Assembly: GCF_042652345.1 (NCBI RefSeq) | Contig: NZ_JBHSJJ010000003.1 | Span: forward strand, 186,001-250,000 | DNA length: 64,000 nt | Source of the DNA: Negadavirga shengliensis | GTDB lineage: Bacteria > Bacteroidota > Bacteroidia > Cytophagales > Cyclobacteriaceae | Direction: 5' to 3' | Shown: positions 1 through 9,877 of the stretch, piece by piece | Layout of the letters: the number at the start of each line of letters is the position of its first letter | Numbering within the stretch: the stretch's first letter is position 1 | Notes under the pieces: model-generated | What the model was told of the DNA's origin: nothing | Seen by the model: the letters and a program-made list of their open reading frames with translations, nothing else | Database searches by the model: none | Made by a program: the position numbers and the translations under genes

Positions 1-323
1 CACGGATTTCACCGGTTGACACGAAGGATTTTGGTTTGAAGATGTTCCACTTAGCTTCTAAAAAAAGGCTATTTGTTATATTATGGAAGCTTCTAAAGCC
101 AAAAAATCTGTGAAAATTGCGGTAATTAGTGGCGACATCAATTGCCCAAAACAGGCTTTGTAAAGAGTAATGCCCAACATCCGGAGACGTTCGGGCCGTT
201 TTTTCAAAAGCACCTAATTGAAGAAAAGAAGCTTTTTTTAGAATATAAATTACTTTTTCAGCCTTTTATTTTTCTTTCCGAAGTATTGGAGTATTTTTAT
301 AGAAACCTCAAACTTTTGATTAA
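1..323. other. Left-edge stretch without a convincing gene
   Basis: One frame is open from base 3 to a TGA at 111-113 (36 codons, ending ...LLKPKNL). It could be the tail of a gene that starts outside the window, but it has no recognisable motif. A 61-codon frame at 142-327 starts at a TTG, overlaps the next gene by four bases and has no family resemblance, so I do not call it. The rest is A+T-rich leader in front of the glycogen operon. I found no clear TAnnTTTG promoter box here. Confidence 0.35.
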
Positions 324-2240
324 ATGAGCTACATACACTTCGACAAGACTCAACTCATTAACCTGAATTATTCTTTAGAAAAGGAGATTATCCGTTCCAA
401 TAGATCCGGGTGCTATACCAGTACCACCATCATCGGTTGCAATACCAGAAAATACCACGGCCTTTTAGTGGCCCCCCAGCCACAAATTGATGGGCAATTG
501 CATGTGCTTTTATCAAATGTTCACGAAACCATTGTTCAAAAAGGCGCAGCATTTAATTTGGGTATCAATAAATATCCCGGAAATTATTATCCAAGAGGGC
601 ACAAATACCTGGAGGACTTTGATTCTGAGCCGATACCCAAACTGACTTACAGGGTGGGGGGAGTAGTTTTGTCCAAAGAAATTATTTTGGACACCCATGT
701 GGACAGGGTAATGATAAAATATACTTTAATAGATGCGCTCATCCCCACAAAACTAAGGATATCCCCTTTTTTGGCTTTTAGAGGGTATCATTCCCTGTCA
801 AAGGCAAATACCTATGTGAACAAAAAGTTCTGGAAAATTAACAAGGGGGTAAAATTCCGGTTGTACGAGGCTTATGATTCACTTTCACTTCAGGTTTCAA
901 AGGAAAATGAATTTGTTCCTGTGCCGGATTGGTTTTATAACATAGAATATATCCGTGAATATGAAAGAGGGTATGATTATCAGGAAGACCTTTATGTGCC
1001 GGGATATTTTGAGCTGGACATGCAAAAGGGTGAATCGGTTGTATTTTCCGCGGGACTTCAGGAAGCGGTTCCTGACAAGCTTGAAGAGGCTTTTGCCACA
1101 GAAATAAGCAGGAGAATCCCCCGAGATAATTTTGAGAACTGTCTTAAAAATTCCGCCGGACAGTTTGTTAGTCGGAGGCAGGGAGAAACGAGGGTGATTG
1201 CGGGATATCCCTGGTTCGGTTGGTGGGGAAGGGATACATTCATATCGTTGCCGGGGCTTACCCTTACTTTGGGGGACACCAAAACGTTTTTGGAAGTGAT
1301 GGATTCTATGTCCAAAGATTTGAACGGAGCATTGTTCCCGAATGTTGGCAGTGGGGTCTCCACCAACATGAATTCTCTGGATGCCCCGTTATGGTTTTTT
1401 TGGTGTTTACAACAATACGAGAAGTTTACCGGTGACCGTAAGACCATCACGGAAAAATATTTGGACAAGTGTAAGGGGATCATTGAGGGCTTTATAGCAG
1501 GAACGGACTTTAACATCCATGTTTTGGAAAATGGGCTGCTGTATGGTGGTGAAGAAGGTGTTGCGCTGACATGGATGGATGCAGTGACCAGAGACGGACC
1601 TGTAACTGCCCGGATAGGGTCTCCGGTAGAGATTAATGCCTTGTGGTACAATGCGCTGTGCTATTATCATTCCCTTACAGCTGATGAGAAAATAAAGACC
1701 CTGCTGGAAAAAGTCAAAGTCGCATTTAATGAGTTTTTCTGGAGTGAAAAAAAGGGGTATTTGGCTGACGTTGTAAACGGGGAAGAGGTAGATTGGTCCA
1801 TCAGACCCAACATGGTTTTCGCGACATCTTTGCCCTACAGCCCATTGGAGGATGAACAAAAAGATAAGGTATTGGAAGTAATCCGGTTGAATTTGCTTAC
1901 TCCGAGAGGATTGAGAACCCTGGCTCCGAGTGATCCAAGGTATAGGGGATATTACCAGGGAGACCAGTATGAAAGGGACAACGCGTATCACCAGGGAACG
2001 GTCTGGCCGTGGTTGATGGGACATTTTGCTGAAGGCTATCTGAAGCTTCATGGAAAAGAAGGGAAAAAAATAGTGGATGCGATGATCCATAATTTTGACG
2101 GAGTTATGAGTCAGTATGGTGTGGGGACTGTTGCTGAAATATATGACGGGGATCCGCCACATAGGCCCAAAGGGGCCATATCACAAGCTTGGAGCATAGG
2201 CGAGCTTCTGAGAATGATGTATTTAGTCAACAATCTTTAA
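324..2240 (+). CDS. Glycogen debranching enzyme (amylo-alpha-1,6-glucosidase family)
   Basis: Cytoplasmic 638-residue enzyme expected to hydrolyse alpha-1,6 branches of glycogen or maltodextrin. The N-terminal part (about residues 10-260) has the bacterial debranching N-domain signature NTRKYHGLL near residue 40. The C-terminal (alpha/alpha)6 domain carries YPWFGWWGRDTFIS around 294-307, TWMDAV, and GTVWPWLMGHF around 559. There is no signal peptide. It is the first gene of a tight three-gene plus-strand operon: 10 bases to the glycosyltransferase, then 2 bases to the GH57 enzyme. Length and motifs fit the GDE_N/GDE_C family; the exact branch-length preference cannot be read from the sequence. 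Confidence 0.93.
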   Translation: MSYIHFDKTQLINLNYSLEKEIIRSNRSGCYTSTTIIGCNTRKYHGLLVAPQPQIDGQLHVLLSNVHETIVQKGAAFNLGINKYPGNYYPRGHKYLEDFDSEPIPKLTYRVGGVVLSKEIILDTHVDRVMIKYTLIDALIPTKLRISPFLAFRGYHSLSKANTYVNKKFWKINKGVKFRLYEAYDSLSLQVSKENEFVPVPDWFYNIEYIREYERGYDYQEDLYVPGYFELDMQKGESVVFSAGLQEAVPDKLEEAFATEISRRIPRDNFENCLKNSAGQFVSRRQGETRVIAGYPWFGWWGRDTFISLPGLTLTLGDTKTFLEVMDSMSKDLNGALFPNVGSGVSTNMNSLDAPLWFFWCLQQYEKFTGDRKTITEKYLDKCKGIIEGFIAGTDFNIHVLENGLLYGGEEGVALTWMDAVTRDGPVTARIGSPVEINALWYNALCYYHSLTADEKIKTLLEKVKVAFNEFFWSEKKGYLADVVNGEEVDWSIRPNMVFATSLPYSPLEDEQKDKVLEVIRLNLLTPRGLRTLAPSDPRYRGYYQGDQYERDNAYHQGTVWPWLMGHFAEGYLKLHGKEGKKIVDAMIHNFDGVMSQYGVGTVAEIYDGDPPHRPKGAISQAWSIGELLRMMYLVNNL

Positions 2241-2250
2241 AGGGATTTTT

Positions 2251-3531
2251 ATGAAAGTATTGATGTTTGGCTGGGAATTCCCGCCGCATATTTCCGGCGG
2301 CCTTGGGACCGCATGTTATGGTTTGGTAAAGGGGATGGCCTACCATAAACAGGATCTTATTTTTGTAGTCCCCAAACTTTGGGGGGATGAAGATCCGCTG
2401 GCAGAGTTTGTCAACGCCAGCGATGTGGAGATAGACTACAGAGAAAGAAGGTTTAAAAGCATATGGAAGAACCTGACTTACCTGGAGGTGAGCTCTTTTT
2501 TGATTCCCTATTTAAGTCCTGAGGAATACAGTAATTATACGGAAAAAATGCTTAGAGACCACGAAGAAATGGAGTCCAGCGTTCTTTCGAATAAATTTAC
2601 TTTTAGTGGGAAATATGGGAAGGATTTGATTATGGAGGTTTCCCGGTATGCGCTTGTAGCTGCACAGATCGCCAAAAGTAAGAAGCATGATTTAATCCAT
2701 GCACACGATTGGCTGTCTTTCCCGGCAGGCATTGCCGCTAAAAGTATCAGCGGCAAGCCGTTGGTAGCGCATGTGCATGCCACAGAATTTGACCGCTCCG
2801 GTCAGACCGTAAACCAACGGGTATACGATATCGAAAAAGCAGGCATGGAGGCTGCCGACAAAATCATCGCCGTAAGTCAGCTTACCAAAAATACCATTGT
2901 GTCAAGGTACGGGATTCCTGAGGAAAAGGTGGTAGTGGTTCACAATGCTGTATTGGATACCAGTATCATTAAATCAAAAGATGAAAAGAAAGTACCGGAA
3001 AAGATTGTCACGTTCCTGGGCAGGATAACCTTTCAGAAGGGACCGGAATATTTTGTGGAAGCCGCAAATAAAGTATTAAAAAAGGATGAAAACGTGAGAT
3101 TTGTCATGGCCGGATCCGGTGACCTGCTCAATCCGATGATTCAACGGGTAGCGGAATTGCGGATAGGGACCAAATTTCATTTTACCGGTTTCCTCAAAGG
3201 AGATGACGTAGACAAAATGTTTGCCATCAGTGACGTCTACGTCATGCCTTCTGTTTCAGAACCCTTTGGTATTTCACCCCTTGAGGCGGTGAGGCACAAC
3301 ACCCCCGTGATCATCTCCAAACAATCCGGCGTGGCCGAAGTTCTCCAAAATGCAGTGAAAGTGGATTTTTGGGATATCGATGCCATGGCAGATGCCATAT
3401 TTGGATTATTGCATTATAATGGCATCTCAAAAATGTTCCGTGAATTGGGAAGAGAAGAACTGAAAAAGCTCAAATGGGAGCATGTTGCTTCAAAAATCAT
3501 AACCATCTATCAGCAAACCGTTAAAAAATAG
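2251..3531 (+). CDS. GT4-family glycosyltransferase, glycogen-synthase-like
   Basis: 426 residues, GT-B fold retaining transferase. It begins MKVLMFGWEFPPHISGGLG, the donor/acceptor-binding start typical of starch/glycogen synthase-like GT4 enzymes. It has HAHDWLSFPAG in the N-domain and an E-x7-E motif in EPFGISPLEAV (about 337-347). Sandwiched between a debranching enzyme and a GH57 enzyme, it probably elongates alpha-1,4-glucan from a nucleotide-glucose. That role is inferred from context; the GT4 family also includes sucrose- and lipid-linked glycan enzymes. The ATG at 2251 starts 10 bases after the previous stop. Confidence 0.85.
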   Translation: MKVLMFGWEFPPHISGGLGTACYGLVKGMAYHKQDLIFVVPKLWGDEDPLAEFVNASDVEIDYRERRFKSIWKNLTYLEVSSFLIPYLSPEEYSNYTEKMLRDHEEMESSVLSNKFTFSGKYGKDLIMEVSRYALVAAQIAKSKKHDLIHAHDWLSFPAGIAAKSISGKPLVAHVHATEFDRSGQTVNQRVYDIEKAGMEAADKIIAVSQLTKNTIVSRYGIPEEKVVVVHNAVLDTSIIKSKDEKKVPEKIVTFLGRITFQKGPEYFVEAANKVLKKDENVRFVMAGSGDLLNPMIQRVAELRIGTKFHFTGFLKGDDVDKMFAISDVYVMPSVSEPFGISPLEAVRHNTPVIISKQSGVAEVLQNAVKVDFWDIDAMADAIFGLLHYNGISKMFRELGREELKKLKWEHVASKIITIYQQTVKK

Positions 3532-3533
3532 CT

Positions 3534-4742
3534 ATGAGAACCATTTGTTTTTACTTTCAAGTACACCAGCCCTACAGACTAAAGCCTTATCGATTTTTTG
3601 AGATTGGAGAGGATCATGATTATTGGGATGACTACTCAAACAGAAATATAATGCGTAAGGTGGTTGAAAAATGTTACCTTCCCATGAACCAATTGCTATT
3701 GGAGCTCATCCACCGTCATAACGGGCGGTTTAAAGTTTGCTTTTCGCTTTCCGGGATCTTATTGGAACAATTAGAAGCTTACGCTCCCGAAGCGCTTGAA
3801 AGTTTCCAGAAGCTGGTGGCAACCGGCCATGTGGAGTTACTCAATGAAACCTATGCCCATTCGCTTTGCTCATTGAAAAGCAAAACCGAATTCATTGATA
3901 TGGTCAGTGTTCACCAGCAAAAGATAAAAGAACTTTTTAACGGATACCGTCCCCGCGTATTTCGAAATACAGAGCTGATATATTCCGATACCATTGGCGA
4001 GACAGTTTCAGAAATGGGATATGACGGAATACTGACTGAGGGGGCCAAACATATCCTGGGCTGGAAAAGCCCTAATTTTGTATATGTCAATGCCATTGAA
4101 CCGAAGCTTAAGGTTTTGCTGAAAAACTTCAGGCTGAGCGATGACATAGCCTTCCGGTTTGGGGAGAAAAAATGGTCCGACTATCCGCTGACTACTTCTA
4201 AATTTGTTAACTGGATCAATCAGGTTCCGCAGGAGGATGAAGTGATCAACCTGTTTATGGACTATGAGACCTTTGGAGAGCATCAATGGAGGGAAACCGG
4301 GATATTCGAATTTATGAGACATCTTCCCGACGCGGTATTCCAGGGAACCAATTTCTCATTTTCCACGCCTTCAGAAGTCATTGATCATGCCTCGCCTGTA
4401 GGCAAGATCCATGTGCCCATCCCGATTTCCTGGGCGGACGAGGAAAGGGATCTCACGGCCTGGCTGGGCAACGACCTGCAGGATGAAGCTTTTGACAGGC
4501 TTTTCGAACTGGAAAAGAGGGTGAAGGATTCAAAGAATCCCGATATCCATAGGGACTGGAAGTATCTTCAGACCAGCGATCATTTCTATTACATGTGTAC
4601 CAAATTCTTTTCAGATGGGGATATCCATGCTTATTTTAGTCCTTATGAGAGCCCTTATGAAGCCTTTATCAACTATATGAATGTATTGAGCGATTTTATT
4701 CTCAGGCTGAAAATAGAAGAAAGGGATAAGATCCGGAGTTAA
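3534..4742 (+). CDS. GH57 family alpha-glucan hydrolase/transferase
   Basis: 402 residues with a (beta/alpha)7 GH57 catalytic domain. It starts with the family's first conserved block (CFYFQVHQPYRL). FRNTELIYSD near residues 143-152 holds the expected nucleophile Glu, and LFMDYETFGEHQW near 240-252 the later conserved acidic block. No signal peptide, so it should act on cytoplasmic glycogen or maltodextrin. It starts two bases after the preceding stop and closes the operon. GH57 includes alpha-amylase, 4-alpha-glucanotransferase and branching enzymes, and I cannot decide which. Since no GlgB lies here, a branching role is possible. Confidence 0.88.
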   Translation: MRTICFYFQVHQPYRLKPYRFFEIGEDHDYWDDYSNRNIMRKVVEKCYLPMNQLLLELIHRHNGRFKVCFSLSGILLEQLEAYAPEALESFQKLVATGHVELLNETYAHSLCSLKSKTEFIDMVSVHQQKIKELFNGYRPRVFRNTELIYSDTIGETVSEMGYDGILTEGAKHILGWKSPNFVYVNAIEPKLKVLLKNFRLSDDIAFRFGEKKWSDYPLTTSKFVNWINQVPQEDEVINLFMDYETFGEHQWRETGIFEFMRHLPDAVFQGTNFSFSTPSEVIDHASPVGKIHVPIPISWADEERDLTAWLGNDLQDEAFDRLFELEKRVKDSKNPDIHRDWKYLQTSDHFYYMCTKFFSDGDIHAYFSPYESPYEAFINYMNVLSDFILRLKIEERDKIRS

Positions 4743-4746
4743 GAAA

Positions 4747-7700
4747 TTAAAAACTATATTGGATCAGACTGCCTTTTTCTTCGTCTAAGTTGATTTTGGC
4801 GTGTACTTCTATTTCATGTTGAAGTTCCTCTACATGGGATATTATTCCTACTATCCTGTTTTCATTTCTGAGGGATTTCAGGGTTTCAAAGACCGTACGT
4901 AATGAAGGCTTGTCCAAGGCACCAAACCCTTCGTCCAAAAAAAAGAAGCTTTGATCCGCGCGGTTCAGGGACTTGATTTTTTCGGCCAGGGCCAATGCCA
5001 GGCATAAAGAAGCCTGGAAAACCTGTCCGCCGGAGAGCGTTTTTAACAATCTTTTTTTTCCCGAATTGAGGTAGTCCCTGACCCAAAAAATATTGTTTTC
5101 GTCCACTTCCAGGCTCAGGCTGTTTTTGGTAAGCTGCATAAAGCGCTTGTTGGCCGTCAGACAAAGCTCCTGGAGAAATATGGTGCTGATGTATTTGACA
5201 AAACCGCTTCCCTTGAAAAGCTGATACATCTCATTCAGATTTTGCAGGCGTTGTTCCACCTTGTCGAGTTGCCTGCTTAACTCCTCTTTTTGGCACCACT
5301 GCAGGTTGAGGTCTTCTATTTCTTTTTCCAGTAAAGCGATGGTCTTATGGCACGCTTCGATTTGTCGCTTCTCACTTTGCAGTTGGGCTTCAAGGGTTTG
5401 GAATACGTTTTCGCTAAACCCGGCAACAGCGGGGTCTTTTTCCAGCTCTTTCAATCTTTCCGATGTTACCTGATACAGGGTATGGAATTGATGGATTTCC
5501 TGCTCCATGGTTTTGATGTCCAAAGAGCGGGAGAGCAGTTGGATGGCTTCATCTTCGTTTTCAAAGCCCTGGGCTTCAAGCTGGGCCGTAAGCTGACTTT
5601 CAAGTGATTTTATTTTCAGGTTTGTTGACTCGAAAAGCTGTTTGTACTGTGTTAAGTTGGCCTCATTGGTCGCTTGTTTTTTTCTTGCTTCCTCTAACCT
5701 GTCACTGTTCCGCTTACTTTCAAGCTCCAATGTATCCAGTCTTTGTTGCACCTTTTCAATATCCGAGGTAATCTCTTCAGGCCCTTTTTTGAAATAGGGC
5801 TTGCAAAAATCCGCGTATCGGATTTCTTCCTTCTTCACCAGCGTGGTAGTAAGCAGGTGCTTCAGAACATCCTCAGACTTACTCACCGTGTGCTCACAAG
5901 TCTCTTTTTCCTTCAGGATCTCACGCTGGCTGCTCCTCAGTTGGCGCAGGCCTTTTTGCAGGGTCTGCAATGCTTCCTGCTTGCGGTGTACTTCTCCTAT
6001 ATACGATCTCAAAGCGGCTTGATTTTCAAACCCTTTGTCGGTAAGTTCATCCACGAGAAGGCTAATCTGGGATTCATTGTTATGAATAGCTGTTTTTACT
6101 TTTTCTTCCAGTTCTTTTTGTCCTTGAATTTTGGTGGAGGTATTACCCAAAGCTTCTTTGAGTGAAAGAATATGTTCAGTCTCTTTTTGAAGTTTTTTCA
6201 AAATGGCTTCTTGGGTTTCCATGGCTTGTTGATCAAATTCATGGGAGAGGGGAGAGGGGTGGTCGGGCGACCCGCATAGGGGACAGGGGATTCCCTCCTT
6301 GAGCTCAAGGGCAAATCCGGAAAGCCCTTTATGCTGCATCATTTTGTCTCTTTCCAGCCGGAGATTCTCTATTTCTTCTTGCCTGTCAGAAAGCCAGGCA
6401 TCTAAGGTCAATCCTTCGGGTGCCTGGGAAAGGATCTTTTGAGATGCGAGCTGTAAGGCTTCCAATTCAACTTGGATCTCGGCCAGAGATGCTTTGTTTT
6501 CCGTCAGGGATTTTTCTAAAAACTCCCATTGGCTGATAAGCCCCTGAATGGCGGATAACTCTTGGCCCGAAGGTATTTCCACCGCTTCCTCCTGCTTTTC
6601 AGCCTTTTGGATTTCTTCCTCAATGTTTATCAGTTTTAGCTTTAAATTTTCGGCTTTGGGTTGGAGCTGGTTCAGCTCCTGCTGGGCTGCATCCATATCT
6701 TTCCGGAGTTTTTGTATTTCGAGTACTTTATATAGGTCCCTGATTTTGCTCTCCCTTTCCTGGCGTTTTTGTTTGTCGGCTTCCAGCTTTGTTTTTTCGG
6801 CAACTAATTTTTCGATTTCAATTTCATAATCCACTTTCCATCTTTCACATTCTCTGAAGCTCACGCCATGTTTTTCAGCTTCTTGTTTTTTGTCAGCAAG
6901 GTTGTCCAATATGGGTTTCAAATGGGTGAGGGCCTTCTGATAGTCAGCAAGGGTTTTCTTCCTGTGCTCGATTTCATGTCTCTGCTTTTCTAGTTGCTCC
7001 TTTTTTTCAGTCAGTAATTGAAGTTGCTGGCTTTTCTCCCTAACCGCCGTGAGTTGTTGGTGCCTTTTTTCCGTTTTTTCAAATTCGGTTAGCAATGTCC
7101 GTTTTTGATCGTTTTGTTCACCGAGAAGGCTGGTTTTGGCGTTGATGACTTCTATACTCACCCCTTCCAATCCCTGAAGCATGGTTTCCACCTTTATCTT
7201 TTCCTCTTTGGTCGTTTTGAGGAGAGTGGAAGTCTGCGGGCTGAGGTCAAACCTTTCCAGACCGAAAAGTTCCTTCATCATTTCCGCCCTTGGCTGGGCG
7301 GTCAGATCAATAAAATCCCTGAATTTGCCTTGGGGAATGATCACTGTTTGTTTAAAGTGGTCTATTTTCATTCCCAGGATGTCCTCGCCTTTTTGAGGAA
7401 CGGGCTGCCATTTTCCGGTTTGCCAGATATAGAATCCATGGTCCGCCGGTTTGATTTTATCCGGGTCCTTCTTATCCCTTTTGGCGAGATATTGGGCCAG
7501 GTAAGTGTTTTCATTGTTTTTACCGGCTTTGAATTCAAAAACCACCTGCATCCGGTCGCTTTGCAAATTCATCATGCTGTTCCGCTCGCCTTTGGCAAGG
7601 AGCCTCTCTGTACTTCCGTATAAAGCCAATAAAATGGCCTCCAGAATCGAAGATTTGCCGCTGCCTACGGCTCCAAAAATCCCGAACAGTCCGGCTGCCG

Positions 7701-7776
7701 TCAGCTGCCGGAAATCCACGGTCTGCTTTTCCTTATAAGAATAAAGCCCCTGTATATCCAATTTGATAGGTATCAT
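4747..7776 (-). CDS. sbcC: Exonuclease subunit SbcC (Rad50-like ATPase)
   Basis: 1009 residues. Large subunit of the SbcCD nuclease that opens DNA hairpins and trims blocked double-strand ends. Walker A GAVGSGKS lies at residues 35-42 and QGKFRDFIDL follows in the N-lobe. Two long heptad-rich coiled-coil arms flank a zinc-hook CPLC near residue 498. The C-lobe has the ABC signature LSGGQVFQASL and Walker B FFFLDEGFGALD. Its ATG overlaps the sbcD stop by four bases, so the two are translationally coupled. The 3' end converges with the GH57 gene with only four bases between, and no terminator hairpin is visible. Confidence 0.95.
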   Translation of the reverse strand: MIPIKLDIQGLYSYKEKQTVDFRQLTAAGLFGIFGAVGSGKSSILEAILLALYGSTERLLAKGERNSMMNLQSDRMQVVFEFKAGKNNENTYLAQYLAKRDKKDPDKIKPADHGFYIWQTGKWQPVPQKGEDILGMKIDHFKQTVIIPQGKFRDFIDLTAQPRAEMMKELFGLERFDLSPQTSTLLKTTKEEKIKVETMLQGLEGVSIEVINAKTSLLGEQNDQKRTLLTEFEKTEKRHQQLTAVREKSQQLQLLTEKKEQLEKQRHEIEHRKKTLADYQKALTHLKPILDNLADKKQEAEKHGVSFRECERWKVDYEIEIEKLVAEKTKLEADKQKRQERESKIRDLYKVLEIQKLRKDMDAAQQELNQLQPKAENLKLKLINIEEEIQKAEKQEEAVEIPSGQELSAIQGLISQWEFLEKSLTENKASLAEIQVELEALQLASQKILSQAPEGLTLDAWLSDRQEEIENLRLERDKMMQHKGLSGFALELKEGIPCPLCGSPDHPSPLSHEFDQQAMETQEAILKKLQKETEHILSLKEALGNTSTKIQGQKELEEKVKTAIHNNESQISLLVDELTDKGFENQAALRSYIGEVHRKQEALQTLQKGLRQLRSSQREILKEKETCEHTVSKSEDVLKHLLTTTLVKKEEIRYADFCKPYFKKGPEEITSDIEKVQQRLDTLELESKRNSDRLEEARKKQATNEANLTQYKQLFESTNLKIKSLESQLTAQLEAQGFENEDEAIQLLSRSLDIKTMEQEIHQFHTLYQVTSERLKELEKDPAVAGFSENVFQTLEAQLQSEKRQIEACHKTIALLEKEIEDLNLQWCQKEELSRQLDKVEQRLQNLNEMYQLFKGSGFVKYISTIFLQELCLTANKRFMQLTKNSLSLEVDENNIFWVRDYLNSGKKRLLKTLSGGQVFQASLCLALALAEKIKSLNRADQSFFFLDEGFGALDKPSLRTVFETLKSLRNENRIVGIISHVEELQHEIEVHAKINLDEEKGSLIQYSF

Positions 7777-9005
7777 GCTTCCTGGTCTTGACTGATGATT
7801 TCTCTGAAAAGTTGGAGCAGCTCCTGGTTTGGCATCTGCCCTTTTTGAGTCTGGTAATATTTTGAAAAAAGGGTGACCATATCCTGACTCAGATCGTCTG
7901 CCAAAAGTCCTCCGGTTTCCCGGTTCATTTCGCTTTTTATTTCAGGAATAAGGGCGACAATTCCGCCGTGGGCCTTCATGATGGCTTTTCTGCTTGCGGC
8001 ATCTATGGCTTCGTCGGATGCATAGGTTAATTCCACAAAGCAGTAGGGGTTATCTTCCAGCCATTTGAGGGTATCACTTAAGTTGTTGAATCTTTTTCGG
8101 TATAAGGGTTTTCCTTTAACCAGATTTATAGGCTCGTACGTTACAGCAGATGCCGGTTTGGCTTTTATCAGTACCACCCGTTTCTCCTGTTCCGCTTCGC
8201 TGAAACTATATGCCAAAGGTGAACTGCTATATACTACCGGTGTGGTGGAATTGTTCATGGTTTGATACCTGTGGAGGTGCCCCAGGGCAGCATATTGGGT
8301 TGCTGGTGGAATCTTGTCCGTGGGGATGGCCTGGGTCCCTCCCACATGCAGAATTGATTTTTCACTTTCCGGTTCAGGTGGAGGCGTTTCTCCTTTTTTT
8401 ACAAAGAAAAAGTGCCCGAGGAAAAGGTTCACACCGTTCGCATCAAAATGCTCCCTGGCGATTTTTTCCCATTGGCTTCCCAGTATGTTGGCTATTTCCG
8501 CTTCCCTATCTTCCACTCCCAGATAGGTCTTTAACAAAAGTTCATTGGCATAGGGAGCCAAAATAATACGGACCGGGAACGGGATGTGGGCCAGCTTCAG
8601 CTCCAGAAAGCCAGGTGCGCTTTTGGTTATTTCCAGGCCGGAATCGGCTTTGAACGAAGGTATAACGGATTCGTAGCGGCTGTAAAAAAGAATACCCATC
8701 TCTCTTGCCAGTGGATCAGGGGCCTCCACAAATTGGGTGCTGTCATGGTTTCCGGAAATGGCCACTATAGGTCTTTTTCCCCCATTTGAAAGTCTTTTTA
8801 ATGCTTTATAAAGCAGTTCAATGGCTTCATGACTGGGATTAAAGGTATCAAATATATCACCGGCCAATAAAACGAGATCGACATCTTCCCTCTCAGCGAT
8901 CTGGACAATTTCATCTATCACTTCCTGTTGTTCTTCTATTCTGGAAAATTCCTGTAATTTTTTACCCAAGTGCCAATCCGCGGTATGAAGAATCTTGATA
9001 TGCAT
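7773..9005 (-). CDS. sbcD: Exonuclease subunit SbcD (Mre11-like)
   Basis: 410 residues. Metallophosphoesterase nuclease subunit that pairs with SbcC. Metal-binding motifs appear in order: LHTADWHLGK at residues 6-15, AGDIFD, SGNHD, LFLGHFF and LGHLHRYQ. The C-terminal part matches the SbcD capping region. Promoter-proximal gene of the sbcDC pair, with a 4-base ATGA overlap. The upstream 169-base intergenic holds no TAnnTTTG box that I could find on the minus strand. Confidence 0.95.
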   Translation of the reverse strand: MHIKILHTADWHLGKKLQEFSRIEEQQEVIDEIVQIAEREDVDLVLLAGDIFDTFNPSHEAIELLYKALKRLSNGGKRPIVAISGNHDSTQFVEAPDPLAREMGILFYSRYESVIPSFKADSGLEITKSAPGFLELKLAHIPFPVRIILAPYANELLLKTYLGVEDREAEIANILGSQWEKIAREHFDANGVNLFLGHFFFVKKGETPPPEPESEKSILHVGGTQAIPTDKIPPATQYAALGHLHRYQTMNNSTTPVVYSSSPLAYSFSEAEQEKRVVLIKAKPASAVTYEPINLVKGKPLYRKRFNNLSDTLKWLEDNPYCFVELTYASDEAIDAASRKAIMKAHGGIVALIPEIKSEMNRETGGLLADDLSQDMVTLFSKYYQTQKGQMPNQELLQLFREIISQDQEA

Positions 9006-9198
9006 AAAAATCGGTATTGATGGTTGATCTTTTCTTTAAATTTAAAAGCTTGAAATTATCCTGACAAGTTAAACAAGCAATTCATCTGATCAAAATTTGT
9101 TTTTCTGTGACCGGTATGGTGCAAAATAAAAGGGAATTATGTAATTTTATTTTTTCTTTAATAAACAAAATGGCATGTCATTTGCTATTGTGGCGATT

Positions 9199-9735
9199 AT
9201 GAGAAAATTGTTCATGTGCCTGTTACTGAGCGGGATGCTGGGTTGCTTTACAGCCAAGGCTAAGGCCCAGTCTCCGTTTACAGCCCCGGATTCTCTTTTG
9301 ACGATTCAGACAGGAGTAGCCAGTTTCTATGGTAAGAGGTTTCATCAGAGAAAAACAGCCAGTGGCGAAACCTATGACATGCGGGAATTTACGGCAGCAC
9401 ACAAGCACCTGCCTTTTGGAACAATGTTAAAAGTGACTAATTTGAGGAATGGCTTTCAAGCCATTATAAAAGTCAACGACAGGCTTCCCGGAAGCTCGGG
9501 AAGGATTATTGACCTTTCACGGGGTGTAGCGGAACATTTGGGTATGGTGATGGACGGCATTACGGAAGTGAAACTGGAACTTCTCAGCCATCAGGCGATA
9601 GCATGGGTGCGTGACCAATATGAGGATGTGCCCGGTGATATCCGCCTTCGTGATTATCAGGTGAGTGTGGCTTATAAAAAAGATGAAAGCTTATTGTTTG
9701 AAGCCGGGATTTTTTTTGAGACTGCGGTTTTTTGA
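9199..9735 (+). CDS. RlpA-like septal ring lytic transglycosylase/DPBB protein
   Basis: 178 residues from the chosen ATG. An in-frame ATG eight codons upstream (9175) is possible, but the MRKLF start gives a normal signal peptide. Residues 1-24 are a signal sequence ending AKAKAQ; an alternative lipobox-like LSGMLGC also occurs. The double-psi beta-barrel follows: VASFYGKRFHQRKTASGE, FTAAHKHLPFGT, VKVNDR-type motif and GRIIDLSRG. No SPOR domain is present, so this is the short RlpA form. It is expected in the periplasm or envelope, acting on or binding peptidoglycan; enzymatic activity is inferred only. Confidence 0.85.
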   Translation: MRKLFMCLLLSGMLGCFTAKAKAQSPFTAPDSLLTIQTGVASFYGKRFHQRKTASGETYDMREFTAAHKHLPFGTMLKVTNLRNGFQAIIKVNDRLPGSSGRIIDLSRGVAEHLGMVMDGITEVKLELLSHQAIAWVRDQYEDVPGDIRLRDYQVSVAYKKDESLLFEAGIFFETAVF

Positions 9736-9814
9736 AAGAATGTTTTGCTCCTGAAGCCCCCGGGAAACTTGATACCAACTTCATTTTTCAATATATAAAA
9801 TTATTGACTAATCC

Positions 9815-9844
9815 TTTGTTGACACCCGAAATGGCAGTAATTTG
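9815..9844 (+). promoter_or_regulatory. Candidate promoter of ppa
   Basis: TTTG at 9815-9818, a 19-base spacer, then TAATTTG at 9838-9844. This is one base short of the Bacteroidota TAnnTTTG box. It would give a leader of roughly 27 bases. Confidence 0.35.
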
Positions 9845-9877
9845 CAACATAATAAACTTTAATTAAACTGTTTTTTT

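Noticed and set aside
142..327. 61-codon frame before the debranching enzyme
   Set aside because: TTG start, no ribosome-binding context, overlaps the real start, no family resemblance.
4008..4322. Other antisense frames of 60-170 codons inside the long genes (GH57, sbcC, valS, sdhA, murA, SusC)
   Set aside because: Every one lies within a gene with strong family motifs on the opposite strand and shows none of its own.
9085..9110. CATCTGATCAAAATTTGTTTTTC upstream of sbcD, similar to the A+T-rich end of the leader repeats
   Set aside because: Only the A+T-rich end matches; the conserved MK(S/P)xM part is absent and the ATG there is not a gene start, so chance similarity is likely.
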